Assembly: GCA_035625725.1 (NCBI GenBank)
Contig: DASPPB010000044.1
Coordinates: 14,791-78,790, forward strand
DNA length: 64,000 nt
Source: GJ-E10 sp035625725
GTDB taxonomy: Bacteria; Pseudomonadota; Gammaproteobacteria; Burkholderiales; Burkholderiaceae_F
Direction: 5' to 3'
A program made the position numbers and the translations under genes. Below the pieces are notes generated by a model. The model did no database searches and was not told the origin of the DNA. It saw only the letters and a list, made by a program, of their open reading frames with translations. The first letter of the stretch is position 1. Every line of letters starts with the position of its first letter. This document shows, one piece after another, positions 43,071-56,417 of the stretch.

Positions 43071-44162
43071 ATGCTCAAGCGCACTGCCTTGTTCGAGATC
43101 CACCGCGCCGCGGGCGCAAAGATGGTCGATTTCGGCGGCTGGGAGATGCCGCTGCACTACGGCTCGCAAATCGAAGAGCATCTGGCGGTGCGCGCGGGCA
43201 GCGGAATGTTCGACGTCTCGCACATGCGTGTCGTCGACGTAAACGGCGCCGATGCCCTGCAAGGGCTGCGCACGCTCTTGGCCAACGACGCGGCTCGACT
43301 CGAGCCCGGCAAGGCGCTGTACAGCTGCATGCTGCGGCACGACGGCGGAGTTCTCGATGATCTGATCGTCTACCGGCTCGCTGGCGAGGGCGCTGCCTTC
43401 CGTCTGGTGGTCAACGCCGCTACGGGTGAACGCGATTTGGCTTGGATGCAGCAGGTGCGCCGCGAGCGCGGCTTTGACATGGAGTTGCGCATGCGCGCCG
43501 ATCTCGCCCTCATCGCGGTCCAGGGGCCGAGTGCCGGCGCACGCCTGTGCCGCGCCGTGCCGCACGTTGCACGCGTGGTCGAGTCTCTGGGCAGCTTTTG
43601 CGCGGCGGCCCAAGGCGACTGGTTTCTCGCGCGCACCGGTTACACAGGCGAAGACGGCTTCGAAATCGCCCTGCCCGCGCAGCAGGCCGCGGAACTCTGG
43701 AGCGCGTTGGCCGGCGCCGATGTTGCGCCCTGCGGCTTGGGGGCGCGCGACACGCTGCGCCTGGAGGCGGGCTTGAATCTCTACGGGGCGGAGATGGACG
43801 AGAGCGTGACGCCGCTCGAGTCGGGTTTGGCCTGGACGGTGGACTGGCGCGAACCGCGCGAGTTTATCGGCCGCCCAGTGCTCGAGAGCCAGCGCGCAAA
43901 CCCCGGATTGCGTCAGCTGCTCGGACTCAAGCTGCTGGACCGCGGCGTGCTGCGCGCGCATCAGGCGGTTGCCACGGCGCAGGGCTCCGGGGAGATCACC
44001 AGCGGAACATTTGGGCCCACCGTGGGCTGCTCGATCGCGCTCGCGCGGCTGCCCGCGGGCGTGGCCTTGGCCGACGAAGTCTCGGTGGCCTTGCGCGCGG
44101 GCCCCGCCCGTGCCCGGGTCTGCCGGCCTGCCTTCGTGCGCCACGGCAGGGTGCTCCAGTGA
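43071..44162 (+). CDS. gcvT: Glycine cleavage system T protein (aminomethyltransferase)
   Basis: GcvT takes the aminomethyl group from lipoyl-GcvH, releasing ammonia and forming methylene-tetrahydrofolate. The 363-residue protein starts LKRTALFEIHRAAGAKMVDFGGWEMP, with MFDVSHM, the folate-site GYTGEDGFEI, and CGLGARDTLRLEAGLNLYGAEMDE. It is full length and first in gcvT-gcvH-gcvP, behind the glycine riboswitch. Confidence 0.96.
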   Translation: MLKRTALFEIHRAAGAKMVDFGGWEMPLHYGSQIEEHLAVRAGSGMFDVSHMRVVDVNGADALQGLRTLLANDAARLEPGKALYSCMLRHDGGVLDDLIVYRLAGEGAAFRLVVNAATGERDLAWMQQVRRERGFDMELRMRADLALIAVQGPSAGARLCRAVPHVARVVESLGSFCAAAQGDWFLARTGYTGEDGFEIALPAQQAAELWSALAGADVAPCGLGARDTLRLEAGLNLYGAEMDESVTPLESGLAWTVDWREPREFIGRPVLESQRANPGLRQLLGLKLLDRGVLRAHQAVATAQGSGEITSGTFGPTVGCSIALARLPAGVALADEVSVALRAGPARARVCRPAFVRHGRVLQ

Positions 44163-44210
44163 AGCGCGCGTGGGAAGGCCGCAACGCACATCTTTGGCAA
44201 GGAGGACGCA

Positions 44211-44593
44211 ATGCGCATTCCGGAAGAACTGCGGTACACCGAGTCGCACGAGTGGGTGCAAACGCAGCCCGACGGCAGCGTGCTGGTGGGCATTACCGAT
44301 TTCGCCCAAGACGCGCTCGGTGACCTGGTCTTTATCGATTTGCCGGCCGTGGGAAAGGCCTTTGCGGCCGGTGAGGTGATTGCGGTGGTCGAATCGGTGA
44401 AGGCCGCCTCGGACATCTATGCGCCCGTTGCCGGGACCGTGACGGCGGTCAATGACGCCGTCAAGGACGCGCCCGAAAAAGTCAATCGCGATGCCTACGG
44501 CGCGTGGCTGTTTCGCATGCAGCCGCAGGAGCCCGCAAAGGTGCAAGGGCTGCTTGATGCGAAGGCTTACCAAACGACGGTGGATTCGGAGAA

Positions 44594-44597
<4 letters not shown>
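44211..44597 (+). CDS. gcvH: Glycine cleavage system H protein
   Basis: GcvH is the lipoylated carrier that shuttles intermediates between GcvP, GcvT and the L protein. The 128-residue product has the lipoyl-attachment lysine K64 in VVESVKAASDIY and the standard start IPEELRYTESHEWV. AGGAGG precedes ATG 44211. Its stop overlaps the gcvP start. Confidence 0.97.
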
Positions 44598-47488
<2,891 letters not shown>

Positions 47489-47534
47489 TGGCCCGGTGCG
47501 GGTAAGCTAGCGCGTCGCGCGCGAGGTTTTCGCC

Positions 47535-49193
47535 ATGCAATACGTCTACACCATGCGGCGCGTGGGCAAGATCGTGCCGCCCAAGCGCTACATCCTCAAG
47601 GACATCTCTCTGTCTTTTTTCCCCGGCGCCAAGATCGGCGTGCTGGGTCTCAACGGCTCCGGCAAGTCGACCTTGCTTCGCATCATGGCCGGCGAGGACG
47701 CCAATTTCGAGGGCGAGGCCGTGCCGATGCCCAACTTGCGCATCGGCTATCTGCCGCAGGAGCCGACGCTCGATCCGCAGATGACGGTGCGCGAGGCCGT
47801 CGAAGAGGGTCTGGCGGAGGTGCTCGACGCGCGCGCGCAGCTCGAACGCATCTATGCCGCATACGCGGAACCGGACGCGGATTTTGACAAGCTCGCCGCC
47901 GAGCAGGCGCGCTACGAAGCGATCCTTGCCGCAAGCGGCGCGGAAGTCGAGCATCAGCTCGAGATTGCCGCTGACGCGCTTCGGCTCCCCGCGTGGGACG
48001 CACGCATCGAGCGCCTCTCGGGGGGCGAAAAGCGCCGCGTCGCCCTCTGCCGTCTGCTGCTGTCCAAGCCCGACATGCTGTTGCTCGATGAGCCGACCAA
48101 CCATCTGGATGCCGAAAGCGTCGAGTGGCTCGAGCAATACCTACAGCGCTTCAGCGGAACGGTTGTGGGCGTCACGCACGATCGCTACTTCCTGGACAAC
48201 GCGTGCGAATGGATACTCGAACTCGACCGGGGCCACGGAATACCGTGGCAGGGCAATTACAGCTCCTGGCTGGCGCAAAAGGAGCAGCGCCTGGCGGTGG
48301 AATCGCGCCAGGAGGCCGCGCGCATCAAGAGCATCACCCACGAGCTCGAGTGGGTGCGCCAGAACCCGAAAGGACGCCAGGCCAAAAGCAAAGCGCGCCT
48401 GGCGCGCTTCGAGGAACTGAACTCCTACGAATACCAGCAGCGCAACGAGACGCAGGAGATTTTTATTCCGGTGGCCGAGCGGCTGGGCACCGACGTCATC
48501 GAGTTCCGGGACGTGAGCAAGGCCTTTGGCGACCGCTTGCTCATCGACAAGCTGTCGTTTCGCGTTCCCGCGGGCGCCATCGTCGGGATTATCGGACCCA
48601 ACGGTGCGGGCAAGTCGACGTTATTCCGGATGATCGCCGGCCAGGAGCGTAGCGACAGCGGCCAGGTGCTCATCGGCTCGACGGTGCGCCTGGCCTACGT
48701 GGATCAGTCGCGCGACGCGCTGTCTGGCGCCAAGACGGTCTGGGAAGAGGTATCGGGCGGAAATGACGTGCTCGCGGTGGGGCGTTTCTCGATGCCCTCG
48801 CGCGCGTATCTCGGCCGTTTTAATTTTCGCGGATCCGATCAGCAAAAGATCGTCGGCCAGCTCTCGGGGGGCGAGCGCGGTCGGCTGCACCTGGCCAAGA
48901 CGCTCATCGCCGGGGGCAACGTGTTGCTGCTCGACGAGCCATCCAACGACCTGGACGTGGAGACGCTGCGCGCGCTGGAGGACGCGCTGCTGGAGTTTGC
49001 CGGCAGCGTGCTGGTGATCTCGCACGACCGCTGGTTTCTCGATCGCATCGCGAGCCACATCCTCGCCTGTGAAGGTGATTCGCAATGGACGTTTTATGCC
49101 GGAAACTACCACGAGTACGAGGAAGACAAGAAGCGCAGACTGGGGGAGGAGGGCGCACGCCCGCACCGTCTGCGCTTCAAGCCTCTCAAATAG
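47535..49193 (+). CDS. ettA: Energy-dependent translational throttle protein EttA (ABC-F)
   Basis: EttA binds the ribosomal E site and gates the first elongation step according to ATP/ADP ratio. It is soluble, 552 residues, with two ABC domains. The first has Walker A GLNGSGKST (about 38-46) and signature LSGGEKRRVALC; the second has GPNGAGKST and LSGGERGRLHLAK. The family N-terminus MQYVYTMRRVGKIVPPKRYIL and the linker region NPKGRQAKSKARLARFEEL are typical. It lies 46 bp after gcvP. Confidence 0.95.
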   Translation: MQYVYTMRRVGKIVPPKRYILKDISLSFFPGAKIGVLGLNGSGKSTLLRIMAGEDANFEGEAVPMPNLRIGYLPQEPTLDPQMTVREAVEEGLAEVLDARAQLERIYAAYAEPDADFDKLAAEQARYEAILAASGAEVEHQLEIAADALRLPAWDARIERLSGGEKRRVALCRLLLSKPDMLLLDEPTNHLDAESVEWLEQYLQRFSGTVVGVTHDRYFLDNACEWILELDRGHGIPWQGNYSSWLAQKEQRLAVESRQEAARIKSITHELEWVRQNPKGRQAKSKARLARFEELNSYEYQQRNETQEIFIPVAERLGTDVIEFRDVSKAFGDRLLIDKLSFRVPAGAIVGIIGPNGAGKSTLFRMIAGQERSDSGQVLIGSTVRLAYVDQSRDALSGAKTVWEEVSGGNDVLAVGRFSMPSRAYLGRFNFRGSDQQKIVGQLSGGERGRLHLAKTLIAGGNVLLLDEPSNDLDVETLRALEDALLEFAGSVLVISHDRWFLDRIASHILACEGDSQWTFYAGNYHEYEEDKKRRLGEEGARPHRLRFKPLK

Positions 49194-49236
49194 CGCACCG
49201 TGCGCAACCAAGAAGACTTGGAAGGGAGAAACCGCC

Positions 49237-49797
49237 ATGCAAAAGTTCTCGGGTCCCGTGCGCACCGCGCTCGCAGCTGCCGCCACGGGGCTAATTGCCA
49301 GCACCTCGGCCGCGGCGTTCGAAATCAAAAGCCCCGACATTGCGGAGGGATCGACCCTGACGAAGGCGCAGGTCTACTCCGGGTTTGGCTGCACGGGCGA
49401 TAACATCTCGCCCGCACTGCAGTGGTCGGGCGCACCGGCCGGCACCAAGAGTTTCGCTCTGACGGTCTACGACCCGGACGCGCCCACGGGCAGCGGCTGG
49501 TGGCACTGGGTGGTCTACGATCTGCCGGCGAGCTCGACCGGTGTGCCGCGCGGCGTCGGCAAAGGCGCCGCACTGCCCGCCGGCGCCCATCAGGGCCGCA
49601 ACGACTTTGGCGCCGGGGATTTTGGAGGTGCTTGTCCGCCTCCGGGCGACGCGCCGCACCACTACATCTTCACGGTCTATGCGCTCAAAGTCGACAAGCT
49701 CGGCGTGCCCGCCGATGCAACCGCCGCGCTCATCGGCTACAACATCAAGGCCAACTCGCTGGGCTCCGCGACCTTAACCGCGCGCTACGGGCGCTAG
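49237..49797 (+). CDS. Secreted YbhB/YbcL-family (PEBP-like) protein
   Basis: The product has 186 residues with an N-terminal signal peptide (AALAAAATGLIASTSAAA, cut before FEIKSP). It is a phosphatidylethanolamine-binding-protein fold similar to YbhB/YbcL: NISPALQWSGAPAGTKSFALTVYDPDAPTGSGWWHWVVYDLP and GDAPHHYIFTVYAL carry the ligand-pocket Asp, His and Pro residues. ATG 49237 follows AAGGGAG. It is probably periplasmic; its ligand is unknown. Placed after ettA and convergent with the DUF4337 gene. Confidence 0.88.
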   Translation: MQKFSGPVRTALAAAATGLIASTSAAAFEIKSPDIAEGSTLTKAQVYSGFGCTGDNISPALQWSGAPAGTKSFALTVYDPDAPTGSGWWHWVVYDLPASSTGVPRGVGKGAALPAGAHQGRNDFGAGDFGGACPPPGDAPHHYIFTVYALKVDKLGVPADATAALIGYNIKANSLGSATLTARYGR

Positions 49798-49870
49798 CGG
49801 CCGGCGGATCACACCGAAGGGCCGCGGACCGCACGCGCCCAAAGAGCGCAACGGCAGCGCTGCAGGCGCA

Positions 49871-49908
49871 GTGCGCTGCGACAGCAGGATCGCGCACGGC
49901 CTTTTTTT
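49871..49908 (+). terminator. Candidate intrinsic terminator after the PEBP gene
   Basis: GTGCGC (49871-49876) pairs with GCGCAC (49892-49897). GGCC and then a T7 run (49902-49908) follow. The stem is short and the loop long, so this is tentative. It fits the end of the ettA/PEBP transcript in a 160-bp convergent gap that otherwise shows nothing. Confidence 0.4.
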
Positions 49909-49957
49909 CATCGGCGGGCCCGGGCTGCCTGCGTTCTTCGCGCGGGCGCTGGCCTGC

Positions 49958-50539
49958 TCACATGCCGGCCAACGCCAGGGCGCCAAACCCCAAGCCCGCG
50001 AGCGCGACCACCCCCACGCCGTAGAGGAGCCACGTTTTGCGCGAGAGCAAGACGATTGCCGAGAGCGCGATCGCGATCTGCATGGCGGTTGCACCAATCG
50101 CCCAGCGGTGGTGCAGGTGCATCTGTTCCTCGCTTTTCGCGTCCCACTCCTTGACCTCTTCTTCGAGCTTGTCGGCCCGGGCCTTGATCTCCGCCTGCTC
50201 GTTCTTGTAGCGCTGGGCTTCGGATTTGTAGGTCTCGATGCGGTCCGGACGCGTGACCATATCGGCACCGAACTCGGCCAGATTGCGCTTCACGCCCTTG
50301 GCCTGGTAGTAGTTCCACTCATCGTTGGCGCGCGTCTTGGTGATCGAGGCGGCGTTTTTGAACAGCTGCGCATTGGCCTGCGTGTCACCGCCGGCAAAGG
50401 TCATGAGCGCGCCGAACGTGGCCAGGACGGCCGAGAGCACGGCAATGCGACCGGGCAGCGAATCGCTCGTGCCGCGTTCGGCGGCGTGCTCCAGTGCGTG
50501 GTCGTGCATACCGTGAACATGAAAGTCCTCATGGGGCAT
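49958..50539 (-). CDS. DUF4337 membrane protein
   Basis: The 193-residue protein has a His-rich N-terminus (HEDFHVHGMHDHALEHAAE) and a membrane segment at about 28-50. A central helical coiled coil (about 95-140, ARADKLEEEVKEWDAKSEEQ) precedes two more membrane segments (about 143-165 and 168-190). This matches DUF4337, of unknown function. ATG 50539 is inside the 3' end of folA (11-base overlap), so the two are likely translationally coupled in thyA-folA-DUF4337. The His-rich stretch could bind metal; that is only a suggestion. Confidence 0.78.
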   Translation of the reverse strand: MPHEDFHVHGMHDHALEHAAERGTSDSLPGRIAVLSAVLATFGALMTFAGGDTQANAQLFKNAASITKTRANDEWNYYQAKGVKRNLAEFGADMVTRPDRIETYKSEAQRYKNEQAEIKARADKLEEEVKEWDAKSEEQMHLHHRWAIGATAMQIAIALSAIVLLSRKTWLLYGVGVVALAGLGFGALALAGM

Positions 50540-51080
50540 CAGAGTCTCCACAGACACAACGGGAATCGGGGGCGGGGCGGGCTTCGTAGCGGACAAAATC
50601 GAACGCGAAGGACCGGCTGCCCGAGGCCGCAAAATGCTCGCGCGAGCGCTCGCACCAGCGCAGGGGATCTAAGGCCGGAAAGCGCGCGTCGCCCTCGAAA
50701 TCGGCATCGATTTCGGTGACATAGACGGAATCCACATGCTGCTGCAGGGCCTGCGCGTAGAGTTGCGCACCGCCGATGATGAAGACCTCGCCGCCATTTC
50801 CCCCGGGCATCGTCGCGCACTTCTCGAGCGCCGCGTGCAGGCTTGCCGCCGTCTCCACCCCCGCTGCCTGCCAGTGCCGGTTGCGCGTGACTACGATATT
50901 GCGTCGGCCCGGCAGCGGTCGGCCAATCGAGTCAAAAGTCTTGCGCCCCATGATGAGCGTATGGCCCAGGGTCACGCGCTTGAAGTGGGCCAGATCCTCC
51001 GGCACGTGCCAGGGCAGGGTCCCGCTTTTGCCGATGACGCCATTGCGCGCGCGCGCAACGATCAGGTGAATCCGCACCAC
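50529..51080 (-). CDS. folA: Dihydrofolate reductase
   Basis: FolA reduces dihydrofolate made by ThyA. The protein of 183 residues has HLIVARARNGVIGKSGTLPWHVPEDLAHFKRVTLG, GRKTFDSIGRPLPGRRNIVVTR and EVFIIGGAQLYAQAL, all active-site and NADPH-site hallmarks. The start is one of two adjacent GTG codons (51080 or 51077), four bases after the thyA stop. The C-terminal 15 residues are unconserved. It is co-directional with thyA, which makes its substrate. Confidence 0.93.
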   Translation of the reverse strand: MVRIHLIVARARNGVIGKSGTLPWHVPEDLAHFKRVTLGHTLIMGRKTFDSIGRPLPGRRNIVVTRNRHWQAAGVETAASLHAALEKCATMPGGNGGEVFIIGGAQLYAQALQQHVDSVYVTEIDADFEGDARFPALDPLRWCERSREHFAASGSRSFAFDFVRYEARPAPDSRCVCGDSDAP

Positions 51081-51084
51081 GGCC

Positions 51085-51879
51085 TCAAACTGCCACGGGG
51101 GCCTTGATGTGCGGGTGGGCCTGGTAGTCGAGAATCTCGAAGTCCTCGTAGCGGTACTCGAAGATCGACGGGGGCCGGCGGCGGATGTGCAGCCGTGGAT
51201 AGGCAAAGGGCTCGCGCTGCAGCTGTTCGCGCACCTGGTCAAAGTGGTTGCAGTATATGTGGCAGTCGCCGCCGGTCCAGACAAAGTCGCCGGGCAGCAG
51301 ATCGCACTGCTGCGCCACCATGTGCGTGAGCAGCGCGTAGCTTGCGATGTTGAACGGAACCCCGAGAAAAATATCGCAGCTGCGCTGGTAGAGCTGGCAG
51401 CTCAAGCGCCCCTGGGCAACGTAGAACTGAAACAGCAGGTGGCAAGGCGGCAGGCGCATACGCGCGATATCGGCCACGTTCCATGCCGACACGATGAGGC
51501 GGCGCGAGTCCGGATTGCTTCGGATCTGCTCGAGCACCTGGGCGATCTGGTCGATGTGCTGCCCGTCCGGTGTCGGCCAGGAGCGCCACTGAACGCCGTA
51601 GACCGGACCCAGCTCGCCCTGGGCATCGGCCCACTCGTCCCAAATGCTCACGCCGTTTTGACGCAGATACCGGACGTTGCTTGAACCTTGCAAAAACCAG
51701 AGCAGTTCGTAAATGATCGAACGCAGGTGCAGCTTTTTGGTCGTCACGAGGGGAAAGCCGCGCGAGAGCTCAAAGCGCATCTGGTAGCCGAACACCGAAC
51801 GGGTTCCCGTCCCGGTTCGATCACTTTTGTCGACGCCGTGTTCGAGGACATGGCGCATGAAATCCTCGTATTGACGCAT
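51085..51879 (-). CDS. thyA: Thymidylate synthase
   Basis: ThyA methylates dUMP with methylene-tetrahydrofolate. At 264 residues from ATG 51879 (MRQYEDFMRHVLEHGVDKSDRTGTGT) it has exactly the length of the E. coli enzyme. The catalytic Cys is C146 in LPPCHLLFQFYV, with RRLIVSAWN and HIYCNHFDQ following. Longer upstream frames are shadows. It forms a pair with folA, four bases apart. Confidence 0.97.
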   Translation of the reverse strand: MRQYEDFMRHVLEHGVDKSDRTGTGTRSVFGYQMRFELSRGFPLVTTKKLHLRSIIYELLWFLQGSSNVRYLRQNGVSIWDEWADAQGELGPVYGVQWRSWPTPDGQHIDQIAQVLEQIRSNPDSRRLIVSAWNVADIARMRLPPCHLLFQFYVAQGRLSCQLYQRSCDIFLGVPFNIASYALLTHMVAQQCDLLPGDFVWTGGDCHIYCNHFDQVREQLQREPFAYPRLHIRRRPPSIFEYRYEDFEILDYQAHPHIKAPVAV

Positions 51880-51964
51880 CTGCACAACCTGCCCTGGGGT
51901 GTGTGAGTCGTCGCACACCGCAATGGGGTGCGTACGCGCGGCCCGCCGCAGGTTCAAAGTATAG

Positions 51965-53824
<1,860 letters not shown>

Positions 53825-53850
53825 GGGCGAGGCGTGCGCCGCGGCGCTCG

Positions 53851-54249
53851 TTACGCGGAGAGCAAGTCGCGCCCCATTCGGATGGCGGCGTCGAGCAGCA
53901 CCACGGCCAGCGCGACCGAGGACACTCCGTAGCCCGGACCGCGCCTGGCCGGATCCAGGCGGTAGCCGTGCGCATAGAGAACGCGCCCCGCAATCCAGAG
54001 CAGTCCAGCGGCGCCGATCAGGGCCGAGGCGCCATACAGCGCCGCGAGCCAGACGCTCGGCAGAAAGACAACAGTGCTCTCGATCGTGTTCATCTGGACG
54101 CGGAAGGTGCGCTCGAACATCGGATTACCGGTCGTTGCGGGCGCCGCGATCTGGTATTTGCTGCGTGCCTGTCCGACGAGAGCTCCGACCCACAGCAGCA
54201 AAACGATGTTCAGAAAGGTGACGATGGCGGGCCAGGTGTAGGAGGACAT
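53851..54249 (-). CDS. MAPEG-family membrane protein
   Basis: The 132-residue integral membrane protein has four hydrophobic segments (about 8-25, 55-75, 78-95, 105-125). The MAPEG core NPMFERTFRVQMNTIESTVVFLPSVWLAA carries the conserved glutathione-site Arg, Asn and Glu. MAPEG enzymes include glutathione transferases and peroxidases acting on lipids; the bacterial substrate is unknown. It precedes the MsbA-like gene. Confidence 0.88.
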   Translation of the reverse strand: MSSYTWPAIVTFLNIVLLLWVGALVGQARSKYQIAAPATTGNPMFERTFRVQMNTIESTVVFLPSVWLAALYGASALIGAAGLLWIAGRVLYAHGYRLDPARRGPGYGVSSVALAVVLLDAAIRMGRDLLSA

Positions 54250-54324
54250 GCGCTGCTCCGGTCGGCGGGGATCATGGGCTCGGCGCCGTGCGCCGCGCTG
54301 CGGTCGATCGCGCTCACTGTGGGC

Positions 54325-56415
54325 TCACGATGGCGCGTCCGCCTTAACCGCCGGTTCGCCCAGACGCACGATGCGATCGACATCGCGGACCGTCTCGGGC
54401 CGGTGGCTGACGACGACGATCGCTATGCCCAGCTTTTTGAGCCGTCCGCTGATCTCCTGCTCGCGAGCCAGATCCAGCTGGTCAAAGGCCTCGTCGAGAA
54501 ACAGTATCTGCGGCTTGCGGTACAGCGCGCGCGCGAGCAAGACCCGCTGCTTCTGGCCGCCGGAGAGCGCCACGCCCAAGCTGCCGACGATCGTGTTGTA
54601 CTGCATCGGCATGGTCATGATGTCGGTGTCAATGCCGGCGACGTTGGCTGCGGCGCGCACGAGTGCGGGTTGGTGCTGGGGATCGAAAAAGCTGATGTTG
54701 TCCTCGATCGAACCGACAAACAGCGGGTCGTCTTGCATCACCACGCCCAGTCGCGCGCGATACGCGCTTTGGTCCCAGTCGCGCACGTCCCGTCCGTTGG
54801 CCTCGAGCGCTCCTTCGGAACGGTCCAGCAGGCCAACGAGCACCTTGACGAGCGTCGTTTTGCCTGCGCCCGACGGCCCGACGATGGCCACGACCTCGCC
54901 CGGTCGAACGGAGAAGTCGACATTACGGAACGTGAACCCCTCCACGCCGTAGGCAAATCCCAATCCGCGGGCCGCGATACTCAGCGGGGCATCGGGCGCC
55001 GGTGCGCTGGCCGGGCGCGGCTGCTCGGTGGGCGCCAGCGCGATGTCGGCGACGCGCTCGGCGTGCAGGTCCAGCATGCGAAACTCGATCCACTTGTCCA
55101 CGAGGTTGTTGACGCGGGAGAGAAACAACAGCTTGAAGGACAAAAATCCGAAGAGCATGCCGACCGAGAAGCCGCCGGCAATGACCAGTTGTGCGGCGAG
55201 CCAGACGACCGCGATGTTTTCCAAGCCGAAGATCAGTCCGTTGGCCACACGGTTCAGGATCGCCAGGCGCTGCGCCAAAACCCCCGCGTTGGTTTGCTCG
55301 ATCACCAGGTTCTGGTACGCGGAGCGACGCTCGCGCTCGCGCAAATTGAGCTTGATGGCCATCATGCCCCGCAGCGTCTCGATGAAGTGCGTGCCGGTCT
55401 TGCCTTCGTGCACGAGTTGCTCATCGAGCGCTCGGCGCTGTGCGCCGTAAAACAACCAGCGGCTTGCTCCGTAGGCCAGGGCCGCGGCGAGCACCACCGA
55501 GGCGAGAACCACGCTGTACCAGAGCATCACGCCCAGCGTCAGGACGACCATCGTACCGTCGATGAGAGCTTCGAGGAACGTGACGCTCAGGGTGCGCTGG
55601 ATCGCGTCGACACTGCGAAACCGCGACACGATGTCGCCGATGTGACGCTTCTCGAACCACGATAGCGGCAGGCGCAGCATCTGGCCGAACAGCGCATCGA
55701 GCAGGCGCACATTGAGCATGGTCGAGAGATAAACGCCCAGCCAGGAGCGAACCGCCGTGACGGCAACTTGCATCAGCACCAGAAGCGCAAAGCCAATCCC
55801 CAAGACCGTCAACAGATCTTCGTCGCGCCCGACCACGACCCGATCGACCACGATCTGTACGAAAAAGGGCGACGCGATCGCAAAAACTTCGAGCGCGATT
55901 GAAAGGATCAGTACCTGGGCAATGGCGCCGTGCAGGCCCTGCGCGGTGCCAAAAAGCTGACGCACCGAAACCTTCTGACGCTCGTCGCGGGCGATAAATC
56001 CGGTGGCCGGTGCCAGTTCCGCCGCGACGCCCGTGTAGTGGTTCGAGACCTCGTCCAGGGCCAGAACCCGCTTGCCGCGCGCCGGGTCCATGACGGTGAT
56101 CTTGTTGCCATCGACGTCGGTCAGGACCACGAAGTGGTTCATGTCCCAGTGCAGGATGGCCGGCAGGCGCAGTTTGCCCAACGCCGACATCGGCGCTTGC
56201 ACTCCGCGAAAGGACATCTTGAGCGCATCGGCGATCGCCGCGATGTGCTGCAGCGTCACGCCCTTCATCGAGGGCGACAGTCGCAGCCGCATGGCCGAGA
56301 GGTCCGTGCGCAAACCGTGGTAGCTGGCGATCATGGCCACGCACGCAATGCCGCACTCCGGCGCTTCACTTTGCATGATCATGGGCACGCGGCGCCCGAA
56401 CAAGCTGGCGAACAT
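54325..56415 (-). CDS. Peptidase-containing ABC exporter (C39 type)
   Basis: This type I secretion exporter cleaves leader peptides during export. From ATG 56415 it has 696 residues. The N-terminal C39 cysteine peptidase has the full triad C21 (PECGIAC), H94 (DMNHFVV) and D110 (VMDPARG). Six membrane helices (about 160-425) and a nucleotide-binding domain follow, with GPSGAGKTT, a signature LSGGQKQRVLLARAL and DEAFDQLD. DEAFDQLD departs from the usual DEATSSLD. No double-glycine leader peptide gene, immunity gene or TolC-like gene is visible nearby. It begins two bases after the HlyD-like gene, so they form one unit. Confidence 0.9.
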   Translation of the reverse strand: MFASLFGRRVPMIMQSEAPECGIACVAMIASYHGLRTDLSAMRLRLSPSMKGVTLQHIAAIADALKMSFRGVQAPMSALGKLRLPAILHWDMNHFVVLTDVDGNKITVMDPARGKRVLALDEVSNHYTGVAAELAPATGFIARDERQKVSVRQLFGTAQGLHGAIAQVLILSIALEVFAIASPFFVQIVVDRVVVGRDEDLLTVLGIGFALLVLMQVAVTAVRSWLGVYLSTMLNVRLLDALFGQMLRLPLSWFEKRHIGDIVSRFRSVDAIQRTLSVTFLEALIDGTMVVLTLGVMLWYSVVLASVVLAAALAYGASRWLFYGAQRRALDEQLVHEGKTGTHFIETLRGMMAIKLNLRERERRSAYQNLVIEQTNAGVLAQRLAILNRVANGLIFGLENIAVVWLAAQLVIAGGFSVGMLFGFLSFKLLFLSRVNNLVDKWIEFRMLDLHAERVADIALAPTEQPRPASAPAPDAPLSIAARGLGFAYGVEGFTFRNVDFSVRPGEVVAIVGPSGAGKTTLVKVLVGLLDRSEGALEANGRDVRDWDQSAYRARLGVVMQDDPLFVGSIEDNISFFDPQHQPALVRAAANVAGIDTDIMTMPMQYNTIVGSLGVALSGGQKQRVLLARALYRKPQILFLDEAFDQLDLAREQEISGRLKKLGIAIVVVSHRPETVRDVDRIVRLGEPAVKADAPS

Positions 56416-56417
56416 GA

